The notes under the pieces were generated by a model. That model was not told where the DNA came from. It was given only the letters and a program-made list of their open reading frames with translations, and did no database searches. A DNA stretch of 64,000 nt from Pseudovibrio ascidiaceicola (lineage in GTDB: Bacteria; Pseudomonadota; Alphaproteobacteria; Rhizobiales; Stappiaceae). A program made the position numbers and the translations under genes. The stretch covers positions 260,586 through 324,585 of the forward strand of contig NZ_FOSK01000008.1 of assembly GCF_900114245.1 (NCBI RefSeq). The letters are read 5' to 3'. Of the stretch, positions 9,507 to 17,471 are shown piece by piece; the stretch's first letter is position 1, and each line of letters begins with the position of its first letter.

Positions 9507-10703
9507 ATGAGCGAGTTGGAAGCTGTCAAACCCTTCAAGATTTTCTTTGTTGTTGGCGAAGAGTCCGGTGATCAGCTCGGTGCAGAGGTTATAAAAGCCC
9601 TGCGTGCCTCAATTGGTGATCGTCTTCAGGTCTGTGGTCTGGGCGGTGAGCGTATGGCGGCTCAAGGCGTGCAGTCGATCTTTCCGCTGCATGATATTGC
9701 CGTGATGGGCATTACTGCGGTGTTGGAACGTTTGCCGACTATTATTCGCCGTGTGCATCAAACTGTTGACGCGGTTATTGCTGAGCAACCCGATTTACTG
9801 TTGATCATCGACTCTCCTGATTTCACTCACAACGTGGCAAAGCGCGTACGCAAGAAAGCGCCTCATATACGGGTGGTGGACTATGTGAGCCCATCTGTTT
9901 GGGCGTGGCGTCCGGGGCGGGCGAAGAAGATGGCCGCTTATGTGGATCAATTGCTTGCTTTGTTGCCGTTTGAGCCTGAGGCTCACAAACGCCTCGGCGG
10001 TCCCCCTTGTGACTATGTGGGGCATCCGTTGATTGAGCGGCTTGCGGATTTGCGTCCTGCACCGGGGGAGCGGGCAGAACTTGGCACAGGCAGAAAGCAA
10101 CTGGTGGTGCTTCCGGGTTCCCGAACCAGTGAGGTTTCGCGGTTGCTGGAGCCGTTTGGTGAAGCAGTTGCCTTGATTTGCGCGCAAGACCCGGATGTAG
10201 ATGTGATCATTCCTGCTGTGCCGCATCAGGAGCAGCGTATTCGCGACGGTGTGGCTACCTGGAAAGTGCGGCCACGTATTGTGACAGGTGAAGCGGAAAA
10301 GTTTGCGGCTCTGCGACAGGCGAATGCAGCGCTGGCGGCCAGTGGTACTGTCTCCTTGGAACTTGCGATTGCTGGTGTGCCTATGGTCATTGCTTACAAG
10401 CTGGATTGGTTCTTCCGCCGTTTGAAGCAGGTCAACCGGTTCATCAAGATTGTTGCGGTGGACACCATCGTGCTGCCTAATCTGGTGCTTGGGGATCACA
10501 GCATCAAAGAATATATCGAAGACGAAGCGCATCCTGAGGCCCTCAGTCAGGCCGTGCTCGCGCTGCTTTGCGACAGTCCTGAGCGCCAAGCACAGCTGGA
10601 TGCGTTCTCTCGAATTGACGAAAAAATGCGTTTGCCTGAAGGGGAAAGTCAGGCTGGGAAAGCGGCAAGGATCATTCTGGAAACGGCAGGATACTCAGTT
10701 TAA
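9507..10703 (+). CDS. lpxB: Lipid-A-disaccharide synthase
   Basis: LpxB is the inverting glycosyltransferase (GT19, GT-B fold) that joins lipid X to UDP-2,3-diacylglucosamine. The 398-residue protein has the N-terminal GEESGDQLGAEVIKAL motif, CGLGGERMAAQG, DYVSPSVWAWRPGRAKKM, and the C-terminal VLPGSRTSEVSRL and SGTVSLELAI donor-site motifs. It is the last gene of the + strand envelope operon. The next genes converge on it from the minus strand 118 bp away. Confidence 0.96.
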   Translation: MSELEAVKPFKIFFVVGEESGDQLGAEVIKALRASIGDRLQVCGLGGERMAAQGVQSIFPLHDIAVMGITAVLERLPTIIRRVHQTVDAVIAEQPDLLLIIDSPDFTHNVAKRVRKKAPHIRVVDYVSPSVWAWRPGRAKKMAAYVDQLLALLPFEPEAHKRLGGPPCDYVGHPLIERLADLRPAPGERAELGTGRKQLVVLPGSRTSEVSRLLEPFGEAVALICAQDPDVDVIIPAVPHQEQRIRDGVATWKVRPRIVTGEAEKFAALRQANAALAASGTVSLELAIAGVPMVIAYKLDWFFRRLKQVNRFIKIVAVDTIVLPNLVLGDHSIKEYIEDEAHPEALSQAVLALLCDSPERQAQLDAFSRIDEKMRLPEGESQAGKAARIILETAGYSV

Positions 10704-10770
10704 GTGCTTTTCAAAGTGATTCAGTAAGCGGGTATACCTCTTTGAAAACTCAGAGTCATTTTGCGTTACG

Positions 10771-10797
10771 CTTAAAGTGATGCTTTAAGTTGTGTTT
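10771..10797 (+). terminator. Possible weak terminator after lpxB
   Basis: A 7-bp perfect stem (CTTAAAG at 10771-10777 with CTTTAAG at 10783-10789) is followed by TTGTGTTT. The stem is AT-rich, so this is a weak call. It sits in the gap between the convergent lpxB and the secreted-protein array. Confidence 0.35.
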
Positions 10798-10821
10798 CAG
10801 AGACAAGCTGAAAGATATGCT

Positions 10822-11334
10822 CTAGTTGGTCTGCTTGTTCTGGACGTAAATGGATCCTCTGCACGTGCCATCCGAAAACAGGCCTGAGGCATCTGAATCT
10901 CCAATTAATCCAGTGATGGATACATTCAGATTAACTGGTGTCTTGCTCGCATCATCAGGGAAGATGACCTCATATTGGCTTTCGATTGAGAAGATGCCAT
11001 TGGTCACGTCAACATTTCGCGAGATCACCGTAATATCATGCCCCTTTTCCGTTGTGCGTTTGACTGAAAGGTCGGTGGTGTCAGGGGCATTGGTTGTCGT
11101 GAAACTGGTGCCATATCGTTTTTGGCAAAGATCAGTTTTTTGTGTTCTGGCATCAATGAGAGAGAGATTGGAAAAGGTGATTATGTGATCACCGAAATGC
11201 AACTTCTCAATAATTGCCATAGCAGAAGTGCTGGCTATAGCGAGAGCCAGAACACTCAGGGTGATGGCGAGAGTGGGCCTTAAGCACCGATCCATTGTGC
11301 ATGATTGAGATGTTAAGGCACTGGGCAATCTCAT
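10822..11334 (-). CDS. Small secreted two-cysteine protein, paralogue 1
   Basis: No function is known to me. This is one of eight paralogues in the window. The 170-residue product has a signal peptide ending near TSAMA. Its mature part shows the array pattern: ITFSNLSLIDA, LCQKRYGTSF with the first conserved cysteine, KGHDITVIS, GIFSIESQYEVIFPDD, TGLIGDSDASGLFSDGTCRG with the second cysteine, and a short polar tail. It diverges from the consensus DGSPDDGTC around the first cysteine. The ATG overlaps the stop of paralogue 2 (ATGA), suggesting coupling. An alternative ATG at 11295 gives a shorter n-region. Confidence 0.8.
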   Translation of the reverse strand: MRLPSALTSQSCTMDRCLRPTLAITLSVLALAIASTSAMAIIEKLHFGDHIITFSNLSLIDARTQKTDLCQKRYGTSFTTTNAPDTTDLSVKRTTEKGHDITVISRNVDVTNGIFSIESQYEVIFPDDASKTPVNLNVSITGLIGDSDASGLFSDGTCRGSIYVQNKQTN

Positions 11335-11786
11335 TGATCTTCTACCTTGATATGGAGCGTTCCGCGGCAGGTGCCGTCGGAGAAGACGCCGGAGGCTTCC
11401 ATTGTTCCGACCAGGCCTGTTGCGGCAAGTTCCACATCAATGGGTGTTTTGCTTTCGTCTCCCGGGAAGATAATCTCGTACTCATTCTCGATTGAGAAAA
11501 TGCCCTCACTGACGCTGCCACCAATGGAGATGACCAGAATGTCGTGGCCTTTGTCGGTGCCGCGCTTGAGGGCGTCATTGGTGGAATCCGGGTGGTTCTT
11601 TGTTGTAAAACCTTCGCCGTAACGCTTTTGGCAGGTTCCGTCATCCGGGCTGCCATCTGTCATAGAAAGATTGGAGAAGGTGATTGTCTTGTCGCCGGGC
11701 CCCAACCTTTGTGCGACAGCCAATGCGGCGGTGCTGGTGATTGCCAGCGCCAGAACACTGAGGGTGGTCAGGAGCAATGTTTTCAT
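11331..11786 (-). CDS. Small secreted two-cysteine protein, paralogue 2
   Basis: No function is known to me. The 151-residue protein begins MKTLLLTTLSVLALAITSTA and has a clear signal peptide cleaved near AALA (residue 23). The mature protein is close to the family consensus: TITFSNLSMTDGSPDDGTCQ, KRYGEGF, DKGHDILVIS, GIFSIENEYEIIFPGD, ATGLVGTMEASGVFSDGTCR. One cysteine lies near each end, which suggests a single disulfide in a compact beta-rich periplasmic or secreted domain. It lies 46 bp downstream of paralogue 3 and overlaps paralogue 1 by four bases, as part of a five-gene minus-strand operon. Confidence 0.85.
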   Translation of the reverse strand: MKTLLLTTLSVLALAITSTAALAVAQRLGPGDKTITFSNLSMTDGSPDDGTCQKRYGEGFTTKNHPDSTNDALKRGTDKGHDILVISIGGSVSEGIFSIENEYEIIFPGDESKTPIDVELAATGLVGTMEASGVFSDGTCRGTLHIKVEDQ

Positions 11787-11832
11787 TGTTTTATCCGTCC
11801 CGTATCGTTGGGTGGTATGAGGCGATGTTGTA

Positions 11833-12384
11833 TCATTGTGCTGCTGTGTCTTTTGCGAGCGTGATACTTAAGGTTCCCCGGCAGGTGCCGTCGGAGATGA
11901 CGCCGGACGCTTCGTGACTGCCAACCAGACCAGTTGCGGCAAACTCAACATCAACGGGCATTCTGCTTTGGTCATCAGGGTATATGACCTCATACTCGTC
12001 TTCGATGGAGAAGATGCCGGTGTTGACGCTGCCTCCAATTGATAAGATCAGAATGTCTGGCATCATATCCGTGTTGTTTTTGAAGATGTTGCTGGTTGAA
12101 ACTAGGTGGCTTTGAGCTGCGAAACTTTCGCCGTAGCGCTGCATGCAGGTTCCATCGTCCGGACTCCCGTCAGCCATCGAAAGATCAGAGAAGGTGATAA
12201 TCTTATCGCCGGAGCCTAAGCGTTGTGTGACGGCCATTGCAGAAGAGTTAGTGATGGCTTTTGCCAATGTACTCTCAGTGCCTGCCATGTCGCTGGCAGG
12301 AAGCTCTTTTGCGATAGCCATTGCTGCGGTGCTGGTGATGATCAGCGAGAGAGCACTAAAGGTGGTCAGGATCAATGCGTTCAT
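11833..12384 (-). CDS. Small secreted two-cysteine protein, paralogue 3, with N-terminal duplication
   Basis: No function is known to me. The 183-residue protein is about 30 residues longer than its neighbours. The end of the signal peptide appears to be duplicated: TSTAAMAIAKELPASD is followed by TNSSAMAVTQRLGSGD. Two possible cleavage sites (AMA) therefore lie about 27 residues apart. The rest follows the family: IITFSDLSMADGSPDDGTC, QRYGESF, GIFSIEDEYEVIYPDD, ATGLVGSHEASG, SDGTCRG. The usual KGHD motif is altered to MPDI. It starts 18 bp after paralogue 4 ends. Confidence 0.82.
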   Translation of the reverse strand: MNALILTTFSALSLIITSTAAMAIAKELPASDMAGTESTLAKAITNSSAMAVTQRLGSGDKIITFSDLSMADGSPDDGTCMQRYGESFAAQSHLVSTSNIFKNNTDMMPDILILSIGGSVNTGIFSIEDEYEVIYPDDQSRMPVDVEFAATGLVGSHEASGVISDGTCRGTLSITLAKDTAAQ

Positions 12385-12402
12385 TGTTTCATCCGTCCCG
12401 TA

Positions 12403-12870
12403 TCATTGTAGCTGTGTTTTCTTCATCAGGGTCATCGCGATCAAACCTCGATAGGTTGCGTCCGAGCAGACCCCGGTTGATTGTGTCTCACCTATTGTTC
12501 CTGTTGCCATCAGCTGAAACCTGACAGGGTTGATTTGCGTGGTGTCAGGGAAGGTGATGATGTACTCGTTCTCCACCGAGTACAGGCCCGTTTCCAAGCT
12601 GCCACTTACATGGGGCATTTTGATCTCATGCCCTTCATAGGTGGTGAAACTGCGCTGCTCTGCCAGGGAGTTGGGATGTTTCTTGACGGTGAAGTCGTCG
12701 GCATATCTTCTTGCGCAGATGCCATTGTCAGGGCTTCCGTTAACCAGTGACAAGTCGGAGAAGGTGGTGGATTTATCGCCGTGCCCTAGTCGCAGGCTCA
12801 TCGCGTCCACACTGATGCTTGTGAGCGCCAGAGCGGTTAGAGATACTGCTGTGCAAAGGGCCGTTTTCAT
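12403..12870 (-). CDS. Small secreted protein, paralogue 4, with displaced cysteine
   Basis: No function is known to me. The start is taken at the ATG at 12870 (MKTALCTAVSLTALALTS), which gives a normal signal peptide and 155 residues. The longer frame from 12930 would overlap paralogue 5. The family pattern is visible in TTFSDLSLVNGSPDNGICAR, GHEIKM, GLYSVENEYIITFPD and ATGTIGETQSTG. The C-terminal GVFSDGTCRG of the others reads GVCSDATYRG here: the usual cysteine is tyrosine and a new cysteine sits five residues earlier. This is the most divergent member of the five-gene group. Confidence 0.8.
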   Translation of the reverse strand: MKTALCTAVSLTALALTSISVDAMSLRLGHGDKSTTFSDLSLVNGSPDNGICARRYADDFTVKKHPNSLAEQRSFTTYEGHEIKMPHVSGSLETGLYSVENEYIITFPDTTQINPVRFQLMATGTIGETQSTGVCSDATYRGLIAMTLMKKTQLQ

Positions 12871-12883
12871 TGGGTTGGAGTTC

Positions 12884-13339
12884 CTACTGCTGGGCAGATT
12901 GGATGGTGACCTTGCCACGACAAGTGCCATCTGAGAACACGCCGGAGGCTGTGCCGCTGCCGATCAGGCCGGTTGCGAACATTTTCACATCAATGGTTTC
13001 TTTGTGCTCGTCATTGGGGAAAATGATTTCGTACTCATTTTCAATGGACAAGATGCCGTCACCAATGGTGCCTCCAGTGGAGGAGATGATGATATCGTGG
13101 CCTTCTGATGTCGTTTTCTGAGCCTCTTTTGAGGATGTGTCGGGATGGTCTGCGGTTTTGTAGCCTGTCCCGTAGCGTTTTGCGCAGGTGCCGTCGTCTG
13201 GCGTTCCATCTGCCAATGTCAGGTCGGAGAATGTGACAGTCTCGTTGTCGGTGCCCAGACTGTGGTCGTCTGCCAGCGCCATGCTGCTGAGATATGCGAT
13301 TGCGCCAAGACTTGCTGCTGCACAGAGAAGTTTTTTCAT
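12884..13339 (-). CDS. Small secreted two-cysteine protein, paralogue 5, first gene of the five-gene operon
   Basis: No function is known to me. The start is taken at the ATG at 13339 (MKKLLCAAASLGAIAYLSS), giving 151 residues and a signal peptide cleaved near MALA; a longer frame to 13384 lacks support. It is close to the family consensus: VTFSDLTLADGTPDDGTCAK, RYGTGYK, SEGHDIIISS, GILSIENEYEIIFPND, ATGLIGSGTASGVFSDGTCR. Upstream lies the promoter-like segment that is duplicated near 14729-14886. Paralogues 4, 3, 2 and 1 follow within 13, 18, 46 and -4 bp, so all five are probably cotranscribed. Confidence 0.85.
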   Translation of the reverse strand: MKKLLCAAASLGAIAYLSSMALADDHSLGTDNETVTFSDLTLADGTPDDGTCAKRYGTGYKTADHPDTSSKEAQKTTSEGHDIIISSTGGTIGDGILSIENEYEIIFPNDEHKETIDVKMFATGLIGSGTASGVFSDGTCRGKVTIQSAQQ

Positions 13340-13661
13340 GGGGGTGCCACCACTTGTTACTTTTTCAGGCTTAAAGCCGCGCAAAGAGTAGTCCTGTTCC
13401 GTTAACGTGAAGGGTCTTGTGGTTTTTGATTTTCTTTAGGATGAAGAATACGTTTTGTAGGTGTGTTGGGATTTAAGTGGTTTCTAATGCACTTCGTATA
13501 AACATCTGTGAAAACTAGAGAATTGTTATGTGTGGAGGCTGGTGTTTTTGGAGATTGTGATAGGCTCTGTTTCTACTTACATTGATGTATTAATCTTTTC
13601 TCGCCTGTCTTGATTGGTAAGATCATGGTGTGCAGGTCAGCTACAAGTTTTGAGGTTTTTC
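13340..13661. promoter_or_regulatory. Divergent upstream region between paralogue 5 and the GNAT gene
   Basis: This 322-bp AT-rich stretch has no gene. Its left half (13337 to about 13495) aligns clearly with 14729 to about 14886 in the same orientation, upstream of the truncated copy. Shared blocks include TTTTCAGGCTT, AGTAGTCCTG and GATTTTCTTTAGG. Sequence kept in both copies probably holds the promoter of the minus-strand genes. The right half feeds the GNAT gene, whose ribosome-binding site GAGGT lies 8 bases before its ATG. Confidence 0.55.
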
Positions 13662-14126
13662 ATGAAAGTCAGAGAGGCGGTTCTGGCCGATGCGCAGGAG
13701 ATCAGCGGTTTTTTGCAGGAGCTTGCTACGCTGGGAAAGCGGAGTTTGCCGAGTGATGAAGCGTATGTGCGCGCTCACTACATTGCGCATGCTGATAATA
13801 TCCGCTGTTCTGTGGTTGAGGATGTGGATGGGGCGCTGCTTGGATTGCAGATCCTGAAGCGGGCCTCGCAGGACAATGCCTACGGTGTGACGCCGGGCTG
13901 GGGTATCATCGGCACCCATGTGCAGCCAAGTGCAGGACGCCGCGGTGTGGGGCGGGCCTTGTTTGCTGCGACGCTTGAGGCGGCCAGAAAAGCCGGGCTT
14001 GAGAAGATTGATGCAACGATTGGTGCCTCTAACCCTGAAGGGCTGGGGTATTATGAGGCGATAGGCTTTCGTACCTATAAAACAAACGAGAGTTCTGTCA
14101 GTAAATGTCTTGAGCTTGCTGCGTGA
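13662..14126 (+). CDS. GNAT-family N-acetyltransferase
   Basis: This predicted cytosolic acetyl-CoA-dependent acyltransferase has an unknown substrate. The ATG at 13662 is chosen because GAGGT lies 8 bases before it and MKVREAVLADAQEI is a typical GNAT beginning; this gives 154 residues. The acetyl-CoA loop is seen in RRGVGRALFAATLEAARKAG (R-x-G-x-G-R-A). GYYEAIGFRTY is the usual motif B ending. It is the only + strand gene inside the secreted-protein array and converges on paralogue 6 with 22 bp between their stops. It may be a passenger. Confidence 0.85.
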   Translation: MKVREAVLADAQEISGFLQELATLGKRSLPSDEAYVRAHYIAHADNIRCSVVEDVDGALLGLQILKRASQDNAYGVTPGWGIIGTHVQPSAGRRGVGRALFAATLEAARKAGLEKIDATIGASNPEGLGYYEAIGFRTYKTNESSVSKCLELAA

Positions 14127-14148
14127 TTTGCGTTTGATCCATGATTGA

Positions 14149-14634
14149 TCATTTGGCGTTTACGACGGAGAATTTTCCGGAGCAGACGCCATCTGAGAAG
14201 ACGCCGCTGAACATTTTCGAGTTCACAAAGCCGGTTATGAACTGGGTTGTCTCGACTTCGACATCTGGATCATTGGGGAATGTGATGAGTACCTGTGAAT
14301 GTTCGGCGTAGATGCCGTCACCGCGTAGCTCGCTGCGGGCGTAGAGGGAGAATTTGTGTCCCTTATCGCTGACAAACTGGCCGCGGCGTCCGTTTGGGGC
14401 GGGATACACATTGTACCCATTTCCATAGCGCTCTTTACAGAACTCGACCCCTACGGCATCTGTCAGGACTGTCAGGTTCTGAACGGAAATTTGCCGAGAT
14501 GCGGACAGACGTTTCAGGTCGGTGAAGGGGTTGCCTCGGTTGTCGCGATGGGTGATCTGACTGTTGGCTGGCCCCAGCATTCCCAAGGTAAGGATGAGAG
14601 CCACACCGGATCGCTTTAGTTTTGTAAGGCGCAT
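14149..14634 (-). CDS. Small secreted two-cysteine protein, paralogue 6, subgroup B
   Basis: No function is known to me. The ATG at 14634 is chosen because GGGAG lies 5 bases upstream, giving 161 residues and a signal peptide MRLTKLKRSGVALILTLGML cleaved near ANSQ. It belongs with paralogue 7 in a subgroup with a longer N-terminal linker (ITHRDNRGNPFTDLKRLS). It has VGVEFCKERYGNGY, SDKGHKFSLYARSEL, GIYAEHSQVLITFPND and MFSGVFSDGVCSG in place of the subgroup A motifs. The two cysteines are kept. The upstream region contains a truncated signal-peptide copy. Confidence 0.83.
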   Translation of the reverse strand: MRLTKLKRSGVALILTLGMLGPANSQITHRDNRGNPFTDLKRLSASRQISVQNLTVLTDAVGVEFCKERYGNGYNVYPAPNGRRGQFVSDKGHKFSLYARSELRGDGIYAEHSQVLITFPNDPDVEVETTQFITGFVNSKMFSGVFSDGVCSGKFSVVNAK

Positions 14635-14647
14635 GTACACTCCCATT

Positions 14648-14731
14648 TTAAGCCTGCTGTGCCTGACCTTTCGTCTCGGACCTGATGGCGATTGCGCTGA
14701 GACCTGTTGCTGCACAGAGAAACGTCTTCAT
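14648..14731 (-). pseudogene. Truncated ninth copy of the secreted-protein family (signal peptide only)
   Basis: Read on the minus strand from 14731, an ATG opens a 27-codon frame beginning MKTFLCAATGLSAIAIR and ending at TAA (14648-14650). It matches the start of paralogue 5 (MKKLLCAAASLGAIAY), and the DNA similarity continues for about 150 bp upstream. The body of the gene is missing, and paralogue 6 starts 13 bp later. This looks like the 5' end of a lost or recombined copy whose promoter now lies in front of paralogue 6. Confidence 0.65.
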
Positions 14732-14886
14732 GGGATGTTACCACTCGTTACTTTTCAGGCTTCACGACCCTCAAAGAATAGTCCTGCGGTGTTAATGTAA
14801 ATGTTCTGAGTTCAATTTGATTTTCTTTAGGGTGAAGAATGTGTTTTGAGCGGCTGGCTGGATTAAGTCAATTTTGAATGCTTCAA
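14729..14886. repeat. Duplicated upstream segment (second copy of 13337-13495)
   Basis: This stretch aligns with 13337 to about 13495 with small indels. Matching blocks include CATGGG, ACTCGTTAC against ACTTGTTAC, TTTTCAGGCTT, AGTCCTG, GATTTTCTTTAGG and GAAGAAT. It is the presumed promoter region of paralogue 5, copied upstream of paralogue 6 together with a broken signal-peptide sequence. A segmental duplication is the simplest reading. Confidence 0.65.
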
Positions 14887-14920
14887 GACCTACGAGATCT
14901 GAGTTTAGTTTTTGGGGCGG

Positions 14921-15406
14921 TTACTTGGTGTCTGTGATGGAAAAGTGCCCGGCGCAGGTGCCATCTGAAAAGACGCCGCTGAATAATCTAGAGTTCACGA
15001 AGCCGGTTATGAATACGGTGACTTCGACTTCCACATCAGGATCATTGGAGAAAGTAATTAGCATTTGTGAGTGTTCTGCATAAATGCTTTCTTCGCGCAG
15101 CTCGCTTCGGGCGTAGATGGTGAGCGTGTGACCTTTATCGGAGACAAACTGTTTCTGTCCTCCACTTGGGGTGGGATAAAGGATGTAGCCGTCGCCATAA
15201 CGTTCTGTGCAAACCTCAAGTCCCACAGCATCTGTCTGCACAGTCAGGCTCTGAATTGAAACTTGTCTTGAGGGGGAGACCCGCTTCATATCGGTAAATG
15301 GATTGGCTCTGTTGTCGCGATTGATGATTTGGCTGCTGGCTGGCCCCAGCATTCCAAGGGTGAGGAGGAGGGCTACTCCAGATTTCTTTAGTTTTGGAAG
15401 GTGCAT
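14921..15406 (-). CDS. Small secreted two-cysteine protein, paralogue 7, subgroup B
   Basis: No function is known to me. The 161-residue protein has GGGAG 5 bases before its ATG and a signal peptide MHLPKLKKSGVALLLTLGML cleaved near ASSQ. It is very similar to paralogue 6 over its whole length: IINRDNRANPFTDMKRVS, VGLEVCTERYGDGY, SDKGHTLTIYARSEL, IYAEHSQMLITFSND, LFSGVFSDGTCAG. Paralogues 6 and 7 are therefore the most recent full-length duplication of the array. It lies 43 bp downstream of paralogue 8. Confidence 0.85.
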   Translation of the reverse strand: MHLPKLKKSGVALLLTLGMLGPASSQIINRDNRANPFTDMKRVSPSRQVSIQSLTVQTDAVGLEVCTERYGDGYILYPTPSGGQKQFVSDKGHTLTIYARSELREESIYAEHSQMLITFSNDPDVEVEVTVFITGFVNSRLFSGVFSDGTCAGHFSITDTK

Positions 15407-15449
15407 GTATACTCCCGTTCAGGGCCTGTGCAGTTGTTGTGGCGGGTTT

Positions 15450-15908
15450 TTATTTGTACTCCAGAGGGCCAACGGAGACCTTGCCTGTACAGGTGCCGTC
15501 TGTGAACACGCCGCTATAGCTTTCGCCGCCGATCAGGCCTGTGACAAACTGAGTGACCTCAATCTCTTCCTCTCCATTGCCAGGGAATGTCATCACGAAG
15601 CGGTCGTGCTCTGCGAAAATGCCTTGTCCCAGAATTTCGCTTCTGTCGACCAGTGTGACTGTATGCCCTTTGTCGCTGATGTAGGTGCGTTTGGGGGCCT
15701 CCTTAGAGGGAGAGACCGTGTAACCGTCGCCATAGCGCTCAACGCAGATGGAATTGTCTGACGTGCCATCCTGCATGCTCAGGTTTGAAAAGACGACGTC
15801 CCGGGAGGCTTGTGGGGGTTCTGTATCTGTATTAGCGGAGGAAGTGGTTGCCAGGCCAGCAAAGAGGAGCGCGAACGCTGCAAAAACTGGGAGGGGAACA
15901 AGGCGCAT
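15450..15908 (-). CDS. Small secreted two-cysteine protein, paralogue 8, intermediate type
   Basis: No function is known to me. The ATG at 15908 (AAGGA 8 bases upstream) gives 152 residues and a signal peptide MRLVPLPVFAAFALLFAGLA cleaved near SSANT. A longer frame to 15974 lacks a signal-like start. It joins features of both subgroups: VVFSNLSMQDGTSDNSICVE as in subgroup A, but SDKGHTVTLVDRSEI and GIFAEHDRFVMTFPGN as in subgroup B, ending YSGVFTDGTCTG. The two cysteines are kept. It is first in the direction of transcription and is probably cotranscribed with paralogue 7. Confidence 0.83.
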   Translation of the reverse strand: MRLVPLPVFAAFALLFAGLATTSSANTDTEPPQASRDVVFSNLSMQDGTSDNSICVERYGDGYTVSPSKEAPKRTYISDKGHTVTLVDRSEILGQGIFAEHDRFVMTFPGNGEEEIEVTQFVTGLIGGESYSGVFTDGTCTGKVSVGPLEYK

Positions 15909-16033
15909 CAATACATCCTTTTCTGATGCCGGTGGCTGAACTCGAGCATCAAAGATAGGGATGTGGTGAGGCATGAACAGGATTATGCGGCCTCATGGTT
16001 TGTGCGTGCTGAAAGCAAAGGGTGCTTTTCAAA

Positions 16034-16063
16034 TAAAAAAGGAGGCAAAATGCCTCCTTTTTC
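16034..16063 (-). terminator. Rho-independent terminator of gltA
   Basis: The stem AAAGGAGGCA / TGCCTCCTTT with loop AAA is flanked by A residues on the left, which are T on the minus strand. It lies 76 bp beyond the gltA stop. It is symmetrical enough to work in both directions. Confidence 0.8.
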
Positions 16064-16138
16064 TGAAGTCTAGCTTCTCAGCTCAAACAGCTTCGCTGCA
16101 TTTCCCGAACAGCGGTGTCCGCTTTCGGGGAAATGTTT

Positions 16139-17440
16139 TTAACGACGCTGGTCGATTGGCTGATAGTCACGCTCGGAATAGCCGGTGTACAGCTGGCGTG
16201 GACGACCGATACGCTGGGAAGGATCTTCAATCATTTCCTTCCACTGTGCGATCCAACCTACTGTACGAGCCAGTGCGAAGAGCACTGTGAACATGGTGGT
16301 TGGGAAGCCCAGAGCACGCAGGGTGATGCCGGAGTAGAAGTCAATGTTTGGATAGAGCTTCTTCTCAACGAAGTAAGGATCGGTGAGAGCAACTTTTTCC
16401 AGTTCCATTGCCACTTCAAGAAGCGGATCGTCCTGGTGGCCCAGCTCTGCAAGCACTTCATGACAGGTTTTCTGCATGATGCGTGCGCGTGGGTCGTAGT
16501 TTTTGTAGACGCGGTGACCGAAGCCCATGAGGCGGAACGGATCATTCTTGTCTTTTGCACGTGCCACATACTCAGGGATGCGGTCAACAGAACCGATCTC
16601 GGAGAGCATGTTCAGAGCTGCTTCGTTCGCACCGCCATGAGATGGACCCCACAGACATGCAATACCAGCTGCAATACATGCAAATGGATTTGCGCCTGAA
16701 GAACCAGCAAGACGTACGGTGGATGTGGAAGCGTTCTGCTCGTGGTCAGCGTGCAGGATGAAGATACGGTCCATGGCGCGTGCCAGAACCGGATTTACTT
16801 TATATTCCTCACATGGAACCGCGAAGCACATGTGCAGGAAGTTGGATGCGTAGTCCAGATCGTTTCTTGGGTAAACGAATGGCTGGCCAACGTGGTATTT
16901 GTAGGCCATTGCAGCAATGGTCGGCATCTTTGCGATCATGCGCAGGGATGCAACCATGCGCAGGTGTGGATCGGAGATGTCGGTGCTGTCATGATAGAAG
17001 GAAGAGAGAGCTCCAACGGTACCGGTCATGACTGCCATTGGGTGGGCGTCACGACGATAACCCTTGAAGAAAGAGCTCATCTGATCATGAATCATGGTGT
17101 GATAGGTTACACGATGAACAAAATCGTCCTTCTCTGCGCGTGTTGGCAGTTCGCCGTACAGCAGCAGATAGCAGCTTTCCAAAAAGTCGCCGTGTTCGGC
17201 GAGCTGTTCAATCGGGTAACCGCGGTAAAGCAGAGTACCTGCGTCACCGTCGATGAAAGTGATCTTGGATTCGCATGAGGCAGTTGATGTGAAACCAGGG
17301 TCCAGTGTGAAGTGATCAGTTTGCTTATAAAGCGAACCGATGTCCAGAACATCAGGGCCCATGGAGCCAGAGTGGACGTTAAAGTCCCAGCTGTTGTCTC
17401 CAATAGTCAGTTTCGCTGTTTTGTCGCTCATATCAGGCAA
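16139..17440 (-). CDS. gltA: Citrate synthase (type II)
   Basis: Citrate synthase condenses oxaloacetate and acetyl-CoA into citrate, the entry to the TCA cycle. The 433-residue length matches the NADH-sensitive hexameric type II enzymes. Catalytic residues are visible: the histidine in [13 protein letters not shown], the histidine in [15 protein letters not shown], and the aspartate in NIDFYSG. The N-terminal beta-rich domain holds [18 protein letters not shown] and [15 protein letters not shown] 20-bp palindrome lies 31 bp upstream of its ATG and a strong terminator lies downstream, so it forms a single-gene unit. Confidence 0.97.
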   Translation of the reverse strand: MPDMSDKTAKLTIGDNSWDFNVHSGSMGPDVLDIGSLYKQTDHFTLDPGFTSTASCESKITFIDGDAGTLLYRGYPIEQLAEHGDFLESCYLLLYGELPTRAEKDDFVHRVTYHTMIHDQMSSFFKGYRRDAHPMAVMTGTVGALSSFYHDSTDISDPHLRMVASLRMIAKMPTIAAMAYKYHVGQPFVYPRNDLDYASNFLHMCFAVPCEEYKVNPVLARAMDRIFILHADHEQNASTSTVRLAGSSGANPFACIAAGIACLWGPSHGGANEAALNMLSEIGSVDRIPEYVARAKDKNDPFRLMGFGHRVYKNYDPRARIMQKTCHEVLAELGHQDDPLLEVAMELEKVALTDPYFVEKKLYPNIDFYSGITLRALGFPTTMFTVLFALARTVGWIAQWKEMIEDPSQRIGRPRQLYTGYSERDYQPIDQRR

Positions 17441-17471
17441 CCCCCATTTTGTATCTCCTCATGCGACTTGC

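Larger units (their letters stand above)
10822..15908 (-). repeat. Array of eight paralogous secreted-protein genes plus one remnant
   Basis: Eight full genes and one truncated copy lie in the same orientation, interrupted only by a GNAT gene. The shared pattern is a signal peptide, TFSxLSxxDGSPDDGTC, RYGxGF, DKGHD, GIFSIENEYEIIFP, ATGLxG and GVFSDGTCRG. Spacing suggests three transcription units: 8-7, 6, and 5-4-3-2-1. Divergence between copies indicates repeated older duplication, except for the close pair 6 and 7. Confidence 0.8.

Noticed and set aside
9795..10589. 264-codon open frame antisense to lpxB
   Set aside because: It lies wholly inside a well-supported gene, has no family resemblance and is rich in residues typical of antisense translation.
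10704..10821. Searched for a tRNA or small RNA between lpxB and the array
   Set aside because: No cloverleaf or conserved tRNA motifs were seen, only a weak hairpin.
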